A stretch of DNA of 30,749 nucleotides from Welwitschia mirabilis (GCA_051453625.1 JBOZIK010000001.1:295948690-295979438), one strand, 5' to 3'; positions 1-10,481 are shown, counted from the first letter of the stretch. Translations and numbers: made by a program. Notes: a model not told the origin generated them from the sequence alone.

Positions 1-785
1 ACTAACTTCCATGTACCATTTTTTATAAGAGCACAGTATTCTTCTTTCATGGATTAGATCCACTGATTGTGTAGAATAATGTCTTTTAAAGAAGTTGGTT
101 TACCAACAAAAGTTAAATAAAACTTGTCAACATCATCATCATGAGTTGCTATGTCTGGTTCCAGTTTTGCCCTTTTCATCATTAGAAACATCTTGAAAGT
201 AGATTGTAGCCAAGTACTTCGATGTCGTCCATAGGTAGTCTCAACTTCCTGCTAAATTGCTATTGGAAGTATGCTTAGAGCACGAAATTGCTTAATTTCT
301 CTAGGTTGCAAANNNNNNNNNNNNNNNNNNNNNNNNNNNNNNNNNNNNNNNNNNNNNNNNNNNNNNNNNNNNNNNNNNNNNNNNNNNNNNNNNNNNNNNN
401 NNNNNNNNNNNNGAAATTGCTTAATTTCTCTAGGTTGCAAAGAAGTCTTACCAATAGAAGGAACTAGAGGAAGACTGGTGGCTACATATCCCCCCTCAAT
501 CATAGAATGTTAAGCATCCAAGAGGGTTACTTGGTTAGAGGCAGGACGAAGCTTCAAAAGATCAAGCTAAGAATCATTGTTCGAAGTCTCTAAAAAGATG
601 ACATCATGAGAAACAATGATCTTATGATGCTCTGAAATATAAACTTGATAACCTTTCTAGTCGATTGGATATCTCACAAAGATGTCGATACAAGCATGTG
701 CTCTAAATTTGCCACGATGTTCGCGATGTTTGCGTAGAATATGAATATAGCACTTGCAACCAAAACACGAAAGTGGTTCAACTTC
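1..785 (-). pseudogene. Ty1/copia pol remnant: integrase C-terminus to RT start
   Basis: Read on the minus strand, this is a piece of a copia polyprotein. Near 741-770 it gives CFGCKCYIHI, the block that opens the integrase C-terminal SH3-like region. At about 588-700 follow IFVRYPID, KGYQVYISEHHKIIVSHDV and IFLE. At 1-100 it gives PTSLKDIILHNQWI and then MKEEYCALIKNGTWKLV, the conserved entry to copia reverse transcriptase. Integrase would insert the cDNA copy and RT would make it. Both are dead here: stops interrupt the frame, including TAG where related proteins have Q in D-Q-KGY, and a 100-N gap lies inside. The rest of RT would lie left of the window. Family assignment is firm; lineage within copia is not determined. 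Confidence 0.85.
313..412. other. Assembly gap of 100 N, probably a false gap
   Basis: Exactly 100 N, the usual placeholder for unknown length. The 29 bases before it (284-312) are identical to the 29 bases after it (413-441). Joining the two copies keeps the minus-strand copia frame open through GKTSLQPREIKQFRALSI, so the simplest reading is an unmerged contig overlap. Confidence 0.9.
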
Positions 786-1060
786 ATCTTATAACTATGT
801 CACTTCGTCTTATAACAATATTTATTGCTTCACTTCAAAGATAGATCTTACAACCACTAGAATACATCATGGAATGTGTCATATCAATAATTATGTAATT
901 AAATCGCTGAGATACCATATCTTAAGGTGTCCGAAGGTAAGTCTTAAAATGATGAATTGCTTCGGTAGCCACAAAGCCTTAAACTCAGCGGATATATATT
1001 TATCACTATTATCTAAGTGGAAGCTCTCGGACAATTGGCTTAAGTTCCTTTGGCGCAACT
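786..1060. other. Unassigned segment between copia integrase and GC-rich leader
   Basis: About 275 bases that I cannot match to a copia domain. A complete copia element would have gag, protease and the integrase core between primer site and integrase C-terminus; here the whole distance is only about 1.56 kb, so those parts are missing or replaced. The 102-codon plus-strand open frame at 754-1062 shows no recognisable motif and overlaps minus-strand copia coding sequence, so I do not call it a gene. Confidence 0.4.
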
Positions 1061-2339
1061 AGATCAGTGGGGAGAGTGCTGGACGGCGCAGGTGGCAAAC
1101 GGCGAGGTAGCAGAAGGGTGACTTCAGATCATGGTGCGGCAGAGGAGAGACTGCCGGCGGTGCAATGAAAAAACGCGGGACAGGTGCACAGACTCAGGCA
1201 AAGAAGACAAAGTCGCAACTAGCAGCGGAGTGGACAGGGGCTAGGAGCTACATCACGCGGATAAGCAAGACAGAGCAAGGCGACGCGGAAACGGCACGGC
1301 AGCGCGGGCGAGAAGATGAGCTGATAGGGCAGAGCAGCGCAGAAACAGCACAGTGTAGGCATTGCGATGGCAAGGGGTAGACCAAGCGTAGGTCCAGGCC
1401 GTGGTATTGACCACACAGAGGGAGATCGGCATGCTTTGTGTGTGGAGAATGACCGTGTTTTGTTCCGCGATGCGCAAAAAAGGGCCAAAAATGAGCCGTG
1501 TTTTCTGCGCCTAGGAGGCTGCAAAGGAGGCAAGCAGGAGGTTGCAGTGGTGTAAATGATCTCCAACAGCAGCGCAGGAAACAGGCCGGCACGGGGCGGG
1601 CGCGGTGCTCAGGCGGCGAGTAGAGAGAGCCTGGTAAGAGCAGAAAAGGAGTGTGGGAGCACGGCCAACTGCCTTGTAAACCAGAGAGCAAGGAACAGAG
1701 GCTAGATGGTCTGCCAGTGCACGGGAATAAAACAGCACGGCAGGAGCAAACAATCAGGCAATAGTCTTTCGATGGGCCATTCACAGGAAACTGCGGATGT
1801 GGTATTGACTGCGGAGGAAATGCAAGCCTGATGGCATTGTTCTGAAAATGCGAAGGCAAAAGCTGATGCCGCCTCCAGTTGCAAATTCCTATTTCTTAAG
1901 CCAACGCAGGGCAAAAATAGGAAACGACAACAAAAAAAAAAAAAGTATTCATAGATTTGTAGAGTTAATTTGCTTCTTTTGTGTGCTGCAACACGTCGTC
2001 AGTGGACGCCAAATGCAGGCCAACATCTACAATGTAAATAGAACTAATTTTCAAAAGAAAAAATTTTGAAATATACCAAGTAAATGCCTAAAAAAGTAGC
2101 TAAACAAGGCTTAAACCAGATCAAAAATGAGCAAAGAAATGCCTAATAGGAGCTAGAAAGGAGGCAAGAGAGGCGTAAGAGGGCAAAAATTGCAATACAA
2201 TATAAAGGCATGCAAACAAACATTGAGGGGGGCATGGAAACTTCCCAAGAAAGTAGAGAAAGATGGAGGCCACAAGAAGCTCAAAGAAGCTCAACAGTGG
2301 TCAAGAAACTCCAAGAGGATCAGGAACCCTAGTCTAGGA
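1061..2339 (-). other. GC-rich, CT-biased leader region of the minus-strand copia element
   Basis: Between the primer site and the integrase remnant lies about 1.3 kb with no recognisable gag. The part at about 1061-1830 is clearly richer in G and C than the rest of the window and is pyrimidine-rich on the minus strand. Long open frames occur on that strand (for example 1248-1859, 203 codons), but their translations are Cys, Pro, Ser and Leu-rich low-complexity sequence, as expected from CT-rich DNA. The part at 1911-2339 is AT-rich with an A-run near 1930. I read it as an untranslated leader that has lost gag. It could also be a captured GC-rich host fragment. Confidence 0.45.
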
Positions 2340-2340
2340 T

Positions 2341-2351
2341 CTTCGATACCA
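2341..2351 (-). promoter_or_regulatory. Primer binding site of the minus-strand copia element
   Basis: On the minus strand this reads TGGTATCGAAG, close to the initiator tRNA-Met primer site TGGTATCAGAGC that copia elements use to start reverse transcription. It lies two bases inside the CA end of the LTR at 2354, the expected spacing. Confidence 0.65.
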
Positions 2352-2353
2352 CT

Positions 2354-2618
2354 TGCTGGGGAAAAAAAATGTGTTGGGCTTATTCTTGGCCAAAATTTTC
2401 CTATTGTCACCCAAAATTTCCACTTAAGTCTTGGCTTTTGGTGTGATGGTAATGGGCCTAACAGAATCGAGGGTGCAAGATTTCCAAAAAATAAATTTTA
2501 TTTATCTTCTTTCTTATTTCAACAAAGAGCTTGCTTAAAGAGAGCAGCACACCACTAGTGTTTTCACGAATCCCTAGGTATAGAACCATAGTGTGTATTA
2601 GTCTTAGCACCCTTAACA
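2354..2618 (-). repeat. 5' LTR of the minus-strand copia element
   Basis: On the minus strand this begins TGTTAAGGGTGC and ends CCCCAGCA, so it has TG...CA ends, and it abuts the primer site at 2341-2351. Length is about 265 bp, normal for copia. An AATAAA-like signal occurs in the minus reading around 2490. The partner LTR would lie left of the window, so the limits rest on the ends and the primer site only. Confidence 0.6.
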
Positions 2619-3399
2619 CTTTTTAAATTAGTATACTTCAACAACTACCACATATGACAAACTCGAACTTTTAATCGACTTAATAGGTTTTATTTTTAGC
2701 CCTTTCTTTTTTGAAAACTAATTCTCATATGAAGGTTTCTTTATCATGCTACTCCATTTAACTATTTTCTGATTTTTATTCAAGTTAAAATTGTTAGAAC
2801 ACTAATGAGAAAATTAGTTATTTGTTTTATCTCCATGGAAATTGCTTATATTCTCCAACTACAAAAGATGTTCTTCATAATATTTGGAATGTGAAACCTA
2901 GACTCATAGGTCATATAGACTAGATTATTTAGTGGCACTGCACTGTATGTTAAGTATGAAAGTTTACAGTAAGCTTTGATAGATATGTGGATTCTCAAGA
3001 AAAATTAGAGTATTCAAAACTACAATTAAAAATGACAATTCTTTTTCTCCAACTTATTCTTGATCCTTCTATTCATACTCAATTAGTTGAAGTTAAGAAA
3101 GCTTTCTTAAATGAAAAGTCCATAAGGTAAAGAACACCTTAGTTAAGAGTAGAATGACTTGGCCTAAAATTTAATATGAAATTGCAAGGAATACTTAAAA
3201 CATGCTCTGCCTCTGCAAAGGTTAAATCATGTCTCACTGATCATTTTCACTTGTCTCTCTGTCTCAGAGATCATTTTGCATAATTATTATGAGCTAACCT
3301 AGTGACTTTAACTCATTTTAAGGATCCCTCATGCTCTTATCCTTGTATAGTTTCTCTCATAATGTTTCGTATGTTGGATCAATAAATCACAATTGATGA

Positions 3400-4080
3400 A
3401 TGAAAAAAGGCTTTCTTTTATGTGAAGAATGTTATGCCACCAAGATATGATGTTTCTCATTTGAATTCTTTAAAGCTCATAGGGATCTTATTAAACATGA
3501 CATTTTTCACGTTATTCGTGAAGCAATTGAGCTTCATTCTTTAGGAACTAAGCTAAATCAAGGAATCATTCCCTTCCTTCCTAAATCAAGGGATTTAATC
3601 AAATTGGCAATTAATGTTCTATTACTTTGTTGAATGTTAATTATCAAATATAGGATAAATGTTTAACTTTGTAGCTTAAGCATATTCTTCTAGATATTGT
3701 TTCAAGTTAGCAAATTGGATCTATTCTTGGAAGATATATTTTAACTAATGTAGTTACCACTTGAGAGGGTCTTTAGTGGGAAAAAATTAGTAGTCAAGAT
3801 TTTCTTCTTATTAAGACTGATTGTGCTAAATCATATGACAAAATCTAGTGGAACTTTATATTATGCAAAAAATATGATTTGGCCAATGCTTTCTTCACAT
3901 GATTTGATGCTTATTTTAAGATTCTAATGCTTGTATTAGTACATAATATGGGATTAGTTCATCTTTTTAAATTCAACACTTTATTTGTTAGGGGTGTTAT
4001 TTGACACAACACTTGTTCATCATAGTAGTTGATTTTTTTAATCAATATCTTTATCAAGAAATTCAAAACTAATTCTTTTA
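3400..4080 (+). pseudogene. L1-type LINE reverse transcriptase remnant
   Basis: The translation contains SFKAHRDLIKHDIFHVIREA, LHSLGTKLNQGIIPFLPKSR and, after a frameshift, LLIKTDCAKSYDKI followed by WNFILCKKYDL. These match the plant L1 pattern in which a palm-and-fingers RT has a Phe-Phe-Lys-x-x-W-x-x-Ile start, an N-x-x-x-I-x-L-I-P-K block, and motif A of the form D-F-x-K-A-Y-D-x-x-x-W. The motif A aspartate is still present (TDCAKSYD). A TAG replaces the residue before WNF. The enzyme would have copied LINE RNA at a nicked target site. Beyond 4080 the frame is too broken to place motif C. Confidence 0.8.
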
Positions 4081-5310
4081 AGGGTTAATGCCAAACTTTT
4101 AAATTTGTGTTTTGTAGATCATTTCTTCTTCATTTTGGAGAATTACATAACATGTGTTGATTAGCGTATTTACCAAATTGATTAATATTTCTCTTTCTTA
4201 GGATTTTCCATTAATTGATCAAAGTATGTAGGTTTTAGTTATAAAGGCAATTATCAAAATATACTAGAAAAAGATGCACATAAGGTGTAGCATAGGGAAA
4301 TTATCAAGCTTCTAGACATTCTTTTTAGTTATGATGTCTTTTAATTTACTCTTTGGGATCCCGTAGTTCAAAAACTTCACAACAAGCTAGATAAATAGAA
4401 AAGTAAATGTCTCACTATTGTGGACAAATATCTAGTTTGCATTCTATCCTACATTATACACATGTTTATTATTCTTCATGCTTAAATCCTTTCTCTTTAG
4501 CTTACAAACAGTTAGAAAGACTTTTTAAAAATTTCATGTGATCATCAATAGACTCACATTAACATTGTTCTCAATTTGTTTTAGGCATTCTAACTTTTCA
4601 TAAAGATAAAGGTGATATGGTTTTCTTAACTATTTTAAGTAGGTTTAACACTTGTGGCCAAATGATTATTTCAACACTTACAGATATAGGATATTTATAA
4701 TTGAGACTACAATAGCCTATCCTACTAATTGACATTTCTAGAAAGGCATATATTTTCTTAATTAGATTTTTTTTTCCTTCACTCTGTTAATATCCTAGGA
4801 TTGTATGTCTTTAGAATCATTTAGTAAACATGGAAAATTTTACATTCTTTTGCTAATTGGGAGAAACTATCCATCCCTCCATTCTTACTCCAAAACATTT
4901 TTGCTTTGTGGTTGTCTCTCCATTTGTCTTAAGTTGTTCTTACTAACTTCAAATTGGCTATATGACGTCATTACAAAGAACTTGTCTCATGTTCTTATCT
5001 TAGATTAGTAGGAAAATGATTTGTTACAATACTTTTAAAGACTGATATGGAACTTTTCCAACAATGTTTAACCATTTTACTTGGTCATGTACCTTCCTTA
5101 TTTAGTTAATCTCTAAGAACACACTCTTTAATAGCTCTTTGAAGATTTGCACTTGTCTAATTGCTTAGCACTTTTACTGTATAAGGCTTAGATTCCATTC
5201 ATACTCCTTCATAAACCTAATATTGTAGTGGCTTCCAATAATAGAATGTTGAAAAAGCTAGAAACTATAGCCTTTTGGACTATTATTCTCAGAAATATTT
5301 AGCGAACTCT

Positions 5311-5520
5311 TATAATTCTTAAAATAAAATATTTCTTGTGGTATTTTCTTTATCAAGGTTCATCTATTGATCAACATCTACAACATTTAGATTTTTGAAA
5401 TCCTTTGTGCCCTTAATATGAACATCAAGAGTTGTATACATGTTTTTTTTTTACTTTGTCACTCTTTTAGAAATACTTAGTTAAATTATCCATTTGGGAA
5501 TTCACGAAGACTAAAGGGAG
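5311..5520 (+). pseudogene. L1-type LINE C-terminal zf-RVT domain remnant
   Basis: The reading KIKYFLWYFLYQGSSIDQHL, then NPLCPLN and HVFFLL, fits the zf-RVT domain found at the end of plant L1 ORF2 (KxKxFLWxxLxxxLPTxxxL, then C-P-x-C and H-x-F-x-x-C). The second cysteine of the C-x-x-C pair is an asparagine here, and a T-run near 5443-5451 shifts the frame inside the H-C half. The position, about 2 kb after RT, supports that this is the end of the same LINE. Confidence 0.75.
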
Positions 5521-5530
5521 ATACAATCAC

Positions 5531-7040
5531 TAAAAGGTTCGAGTTCAACATCTCTCAAAATTAGATATATTTTTTTTATTTTATTAATAATTTTTCTAAA
5601 TAATTAACCAAATGTTAACTAGTTGTATATGGAGTGAAATACTTCAAATTCACGTAATTCCTTTATAAAAGTTATTAAGACTTTCAACATATTAAATTTA
5701 CTCTATGCATTTGTATTCTAATGAACATTAAGCTAAACATGTTAAAAGAGACAAACAAGAAAATTCTATATTATACTAATCAAATCATACCTATGAAAAA
5801 CATCCCTTATATGGTTGGGAAAAATAACATTAAAATATAAAAATTAAATAAACTTATCCCTCATAGGAGAAGTCAACTTAAAATAAAAAAATATCTTACC
5901 TTACAAACACAAGAAGAGAAGAGTAGATGGTTAATAAAATGAAAGAAGTGTCATAGTAAAAAGTAAAATAAGTAACAAGAATAGATCACAAAGAAATACT
6001 TTACGACATTAACAATAAACAAAGTTACCAAAGATTTTGCTATATATGTATTTTATAGGCCTTATTTCTTGTACCCATTTTTTTTTCCCACCAAATATAA
6101 TTAATTTTATTATTTATCCTTATTTGGGTATATGAGAGTATTCTATTTAGGTTTCTTTTTGATTCATTCATCTCATTAAAACTTCTTTTGTTGTATTTTA
6201 AATGATTAGTTTACTGTATGGTTTTATTTGACTCTTTTTTCAATAATATATCCAAGTTAAAGGATTTTTAAAAAGTATTTAAGATTGAATTTTGATACAT
6301 CTTGGATAATGTTATTAAATATAGTTGATTGAAGATTGTGTAAATTTATGATTCAACTAATGTTCTTAGCTTTAATTTTGTCTATTACTTTTTTATTAGA
6401 ATACATAAGATATAAAAGCATTTCAGATAGATAATTAGTTCTCTTTAATATATTACACTATTACTTGCAATAATATATTATGTTATTTTTATATAAAATA
6501 ACCTTGTGTTTGAAATTTTATAATAGAAAAATAATATGAAGAGTAATTAGCAATTATTATGGATTTAATAATCATGCAATAACACCACATGACATTTATA
6601 TTTGCTTCTAAAATAGAATTTATCTGTATCTTACTTCTCATATGTCTATATGCTCTTAAATCTCTTGATGATTGGCTTTACTTCCTAGGATTATCAATTT
6701 TTAATTTTATTCCTAACTAGATGGATCTTTCCCACATGAAATTAATTTGAATGAATAATATCTTAAGCACTTCTAATACATTGAGGCTCCTCTTTAGAAT
6801 TGTTCTTTTGTTTTTAATATTTTTCATAAATTTTTGCAAGAGTAGCCACATACATCATTCATCAATATTATCTCATCTTTCTTGTTTATAAGAATTCTCA
6901 AGTAGGATCTTTGACAAATTTATTAAAAACATTAAAGTCCTAATGTTAAAGTGAATTGTCAAATCTCAAACTACTATATCTTCAAATCAAAATCAAAGTT
7001 GAGATAAGTTTATATTTTCCCTCTTTACATTTCAAACTAT
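5531..7040. other. AT-rich region, nothing assignable
   Basis: About 1.5 kb of very AT-rich sequence with A and T runs and no open frame of useful size on either strand. I saw no terminal repeats, primer site or protein motif. It could hold LINE 3' flank or very old repeats. Confidence 0.6.
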
Positions 7041-7059
7041 AATTTGTCATGCAACTTTA

Positions 7060-7290
7060 TTTTGATGTCCTGTGTGGTGGTCAAGCCTTTCTAAAAAAAT
7101 TGGAATAGTATTAAAAGAGTACAAAAAGTGTTTCTACTAGATAAGTTAAAAGTAAAATCTTAGACACCTTATCACGTGTTGTTGCTAAAAACAAATATGC
7201 TACTCATGTAAGCCAAAGTGCTTTGCTAGTTCATTGCTTATATTTGGAGTTTGATCATTCATAAGTAGGCTTGTTACATCATTAAGTAAA
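7060..7290 (+). pseudogene. 3' fragment of a second LINE family (post-RT region)
   Basis: Translation in shifting frames gives a pattern like W-G-x-x-x-S/L-x-x-x-x-W-x-x-I-x-x-x-Q-K-x-F, then TPYHVLLLKT. The nucleotide sequence resembles 23650-23830, where the same post-RT block follows a clear LINE RT. It is therefore a separate, 5'-truncated copy of the LINE family that is split by the 13-kb insertion. It lies upstream of that LINE's endonuclease, so it cannot be the same copy in normal order. Assignment rests on a short, decayed stretch. Confidence 0.5.
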
Positions 7291-7319
7291 TATAAATGAA
7301 TTCAATTAATTAGAAGCTT

Positions 7320-7600
7320 TTGAATTCGAAAGTATGTAGCCTTCAATAAAAATTCAAAAGTAGGTAGCCTTCAACAAAACTAACTTGCATCCAGGAGAAA
7401 TTAACCAAAATATAAAAAACTAAATAAAAGCTTAAACATAACTATGTAATCTAAAAAGGTAATGAAGGAAAAGGATTGAAAAAAAAAAAAAGTCCTCAAC
7501 CTTCATACATTGGGTACCCTAAAATATAAAATGAAGATATAAAACAAATTATTTAAAAATTTTTCCATAATAAAATGCACATATTAGGATAATTAATTTG
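7320..7600. other. Short AT-rich stretch with a small direct repeat
   Basis: No gene seen. Two diverged direct copies of a roughly 28-bp unit lie at about 7329-7384, both containing the string GTAGCCTTCAA. A run of 13 A lies near 7479. Confidence 0.5.
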
Positions 7601-7717
7601 AGATTGCTTTAAGTATTCCAAGTAGAAGAAAAACCATGTCACATTATCATTCTGTTTAAGGATCACTTTGTAAAGATAGAGTATGGAATCATCAAAGCAA
7701 CTTAAAAGGAGAAAACA

Positions 7718-7955
7718 TTTGAACTAATGAAGATCTCATTAATATAGAACTTGCAAAACAAATTAGAAGAACATTAGAAGGTGAAGAAAGCATGAGAAGA
7801 AGGGAAGTTTCCATATATGAATGTAAAGAATATCATTGTCATAAAAGGGAAGTATGTTTTAAATAATTCATAGTTTCTTTGCGCTATGATTTCTTAAACA
7901 TTGATGGTGATGTTGTAACAAAGTTGCTAGCATGCATTTTCTTTTTTAATTATTT
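7718..7955 (+). pseudogene. Unrecognised coding-like segment upstream of the LINE endonuclease
   Basis: One plus-strand frame runs about 80 codons with a single stop: IELAKQIRRTLEGEESMRRR, EVSIYECKEYHCHKREVCFK, stop, then FIVSLRYDFLNIDGDVVTKL. It is charged, with three cysteines in a C-x(4)-C-x(5)-C arrangement. I do not recognise the family. It lies just before the LINE endonuclease and on the same strand, so it may be the N-terminal part of that LINE's ORF. It could equally be an unrelated gene fragment. Confidence 0.35.
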
Positions 7956-8059
7956 CAATGTTTTTAGCATTATGAAAACTTGGGAAAACTAGGAAAGGAT
8001 AATCTAAAATATAAATGCCTATAGATAGTTTTATCACTTAAACTTCATTTATTTAATAG

Positions 8060-8560
8060 TTTCTCTTATTTGGATTTTTATTATTTATTTCCATAGAGCT
8101 CTTTAGTTTATAACACTAAAGGTTTATTTAGAGATTACCATTTCAAAAAAGATAGTTTAGCTTTTATTTATGATGATTTTAATGCAAGGACTGCTTCTCA
8201 ACAAGTAAAATATAGCAGCAAGATGGACCTAATCGTTTAGAAATTAATAAAATAACTTAGAGTAGAAATTAATTATATGAGACTATAAATAAAATGAAAT
8301 AATAACTTTTAGAATGAGCATCTTCCATGGATTTTATAATTCGTAATGTCTGGGAATAATTTCTAAGTTCTAGAGATTTTACTTTTTTAGGACATAAGCC
8401 ACTCTTGCATTGATATTCTTCTAATTAATCCCATATATGTTCATCTTGTTTAGAATTTTAAGATAGGAGAGTAACTACTTGAATATGTCACTACTATTTA
8501 AGTTTCATAATTCAAACTAATGTTAAAAATTAGCGACAAGGAAAAGAAATTGTTACTCTA
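8060..8560 (+). pseudogene. LINE endonuclease (EEP family) remnant
   Basis: The frame gives SLVYNTKGLFRDYHFKKDSL, then AFIYDDFNARTASQQ. This fits the apurinic-endonuclease-like domain of LINEs, where the core is G-D-F-N-A-R-T; the Gly is Asp here. Around 8320-8430, pieces resembling the D-F-T-F-x-R and R-I-D-x-I-x-x-S blocks can be read in other frames. The enzyme would nick target DNA to prime reverse transcription. Several frameshifts and stops make it inactive. The stretch 8560-9017 that follows holds only decayed linker sequence. Confidence 0.65.
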
Positions 8561-9017
8561 GAGGTATATTATAATTGAAATAAAAATTTCAAAGGGTAGC
8601 TCAAAACTTATGGAATTTAAGAGAAAATAACACTACATTAGCACAGGAATTGATTGAACCTACTTTTACAATAATAAAGATGTAGAAGCATAGCTATAAA
8701 AAAAAAGTGGTTTAATAATAGCCATAGGCAATCTCTCTTAGATATCAAATCTATAATAAGGGAACACATATTCATGTAATTAAAAGATATAAGATTTTAG
8801 TTTGAAATCATAGAGGAACCAAAAAAAAAAAATGAAAAAAAGAAGAAGAGTTTTTCTTAAAAGTAGCAAGAAAAATTTACATATAGGATCAGAAAAAGAG
8901 CTATAGTAGTTTTGAAAGATGTTAAGAAGTAAATCCTCTACATACTTTAATTTTCCCTTCTCTAAAGTATTTTTCTTTTTATAGAAATTTTTGACTTATG
9001 ACAATGATAAATGGATT

Positions 9018-9384
9018 ATTTTACAATCACTAATGAGTTATATTTTTTTAAAGTTAAAATCGCTAAAACTCTTAATAGATTAGATACCATGATGATGAGA
9101 AGTGGCTCATTTTGCAATCACATAATGAACTATATTTTTCTAAAGTTGAAATGGCTAAAAGTCTTAATATATTAGCTATTGCAAAAGCTATCAATGCATT
9201 TATTTTGTAATAACATATTGAGTTACAATTTTCTAAAGTTGAACCGGCTAAGGGTCTTAATAGAGAAGCTAGTGGATAGGCTACAGATGCAATCATTTTG
9301 TAAGCACATCATGAGCTACATTTTTCTAAAGTTGGGATGAAAGTATTAATTAGATTAGCTACTAAAAAGCTATAGATGCTAATC
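9018..9384 (+). repeat. Tandem array, four copies of a 93-bp (31-codon) unit inside the LINE
   Basis: Units begin at 9018, 9109, 9202 and 9295, with steps of 91, 93 and 93 bp. Each starts ATTTTRYAA and contains TTTCTAAAGTTGRAA-type sequence. The repeated protein segment resembles ELYFSKVEMAKSLNRLA followed by a KAIDA-type end, the conserved stretch before LINE RT. Only the fourth copy runs on into the real continuation at 9385. The 93-bp step keeps the reading frame. Confidence 0.85.
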
Positions 9385-9455
9385 ACCTATGTGCTAAGAT
9401 TTTAAAATGGAAAGAACTAGACATTCATAAACAAATTTTCAAACTTCTAAACGAG

Positions 9456-9460
9456 AGTAT
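9456..9460. repeat. Target site duplication, left copy (AGTAT)
   Basis: AGTAT directly precedes the first LTR and is repeated at 22447-22451 directly after the third LTR. A 5-bp duplication is typical of LTR retrotransposon integration. Confidence 0.85.
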
Positions 9461-9609
9461 TATTAGATTATGTTTTGCCAATTGATGTTAAAAAATATTT
9501 TCTGTGTAGAAAATTTAGTGTATCTTATGCAGAAAATGTTAACAACTTGTAGGTTAGATGTTGAAGCCTTAAAATTTGATCACCAGAAACTTATAAAGTT
9601 CACTATCCT

Positions 9610-9930
9610 CTTAAGGGATCGACTGCACCTGAAGAATACTCTCAGAATTAAACTAAATTTAGAGGGGTCGACTGGATTTTTGATGGGGTTGACCAGACCT
9701 GTGATCTAAAAACAGTATCCTTGAATTGAATGATAAGGGATCAACTGGACCTATGAGGGGGTCGACCAGATCTATGAACCTAAGAATAGTACTCTTAAAC
9801 CTATTTTAAAGGGGTCGACTAGACCTTTGAAGGGGTTGATTGGACCTAAGCATTATGCAGTTGATATTCCTGCATTGATCGTCATGGGATCGATTGGATG
9901 CCTAAAGGGATCGATCAGACCTAATGCAAG
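9610..9930 (+). repeat. U3 array of ~75-bp units with paired GTCGAC motifs (LTR 1)
   Basis: Motif cores (TCGA or its CpG-decayed forms TTGA and TCAA) lie at 9619, then in pairs 9668/9689, 9741/9762, 9815/9836 and 9890/9911. Within a pair the step is always 21 bp; between pairs it is 73, 74 and 75 bp. The fuller motif is GGGGTCGACYRGACCT. It ends about 300 bp upstream of the TATA box, in U3, where enhancers sit. More irregular copies follow to about 10112. Confidence 0.85.
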
Positions 9931-10223
9931 AAATTGGAATGATCTTTTGTCACGACTAGCGGGAGTTCAGAGAAAATTATGGGTGATTGAATAGGAGTTA
10001 ATCAAACCCTGATGGGTCAACCGGATATGAAGCTATAAGAAATTGGGACAATCAAAAATTTCACTCGAGCGACTTTTGTAAGTCATGATGTTAGGAGGGG
10101 TCAACCGGTTGGTATAGAACTAAAATTTTCTATTCATTTTATATCCATTAGATATCCATTTTCTAGTTGTTTATAGAGGCTATAGCAAATTTTCAAATGT
10201 AATAAATCCTAAAAGCCTTCTAT

Positions 10224-10231
10224 TATAAATA
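10224..10231 (+). promoter_or_regulatory. TATA box of LTR 1
   Basis: TATAAATA, followed by AGACAAGAAAGAG. The same box is at 16030-16037 in LTR 2 and 21248-21255 in LTR 3, so it is conserved at the U3/R boundary in all three. Confidence 0.75.
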
Positions 10232-10481
10232 GACAAGAAAGAGATGACTAAAAAGATGTTTTTATCTCTTGATCAAAGGACTAAATAGTATGATATTTAC
10301 TGTTGCATCCTAGATTTGTGATCCTAACTAAGAAAGATCTATCATTTGTTGTATCTATGCATTCAAGGTCAGCTTTATTTGTTATATTATCTACAGGAGA
10401 AGAGCTCCATCAGAATTATTGTATCAAAGAATGAGTAATATCTATGCATTTTGACATTATTACATCACTATCTTACATTGT

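Larger units (their letters stand above)
2700..5530 (+). mobile_element. Degenerate L1-type LINE, RT to C-terminal zinc-binding domain
   Basis: Conserved blocks of plant L1 ORF2 appear in the right order on the plus strand: RT fingers near 3400-3610, RT motif A near 3797-3900, and the zf-RVT C-terminal domain near 5311-5500. The spacing of about 2 kb between RT and zf-RVT fits ORF2. Stops and frameshifts are frequent, so the copy is old and inactive. The left part (2700-3400) contains coding-like segments but no endonuclease motif that I can identify, so the copy is probably 5'-truncated. No clear poly-A tail or target duplication was found. Confidence 0.75.
7960..9460 (+). mobile_element. 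LINE, left half (endonuclease to RT entry), split by insertion
   Basis: This is the 5' part of a non-LTR retrotransposon whose 3' part resumes at 22452. The endonuclease motif is at 8172-8186 and the pre-RT region with LxxGKAxDA-type sequence is at 9018-9460. Across the insertion, removing 9461-22451 leaves one AGTAT and a continuous open frame: AKILKWKELDIHKQIFKLLN, then ESI, then TLHLDCRWGKKSKVVILHKN. That is the W-K-x-S-x-V-V-x-L-x-K entry of a LINE reverse transcriptase. The clade is uncertain. Confidence 0.8.

Noticed and set aside
1248-1859. 203-codon minus-strand open frame, and a 115-codon one overlapping it
   Set aside because: The translation is Cys, Pro, Ser and Leu-rich without domains. 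Several overlapping frames are open at once, as happens in GC-rich, pyrimidine-biased noncoding DNA.
9619-9925. GTCGAC-rich array as a CRISPR-like or coding repeat
   Set aside because: The repeats are diverged, have no unique spacers, and sit in the U3 of a defined LTR in a plant genome. The frame over them (9470-9709) is short and not shared by the other LTRs.
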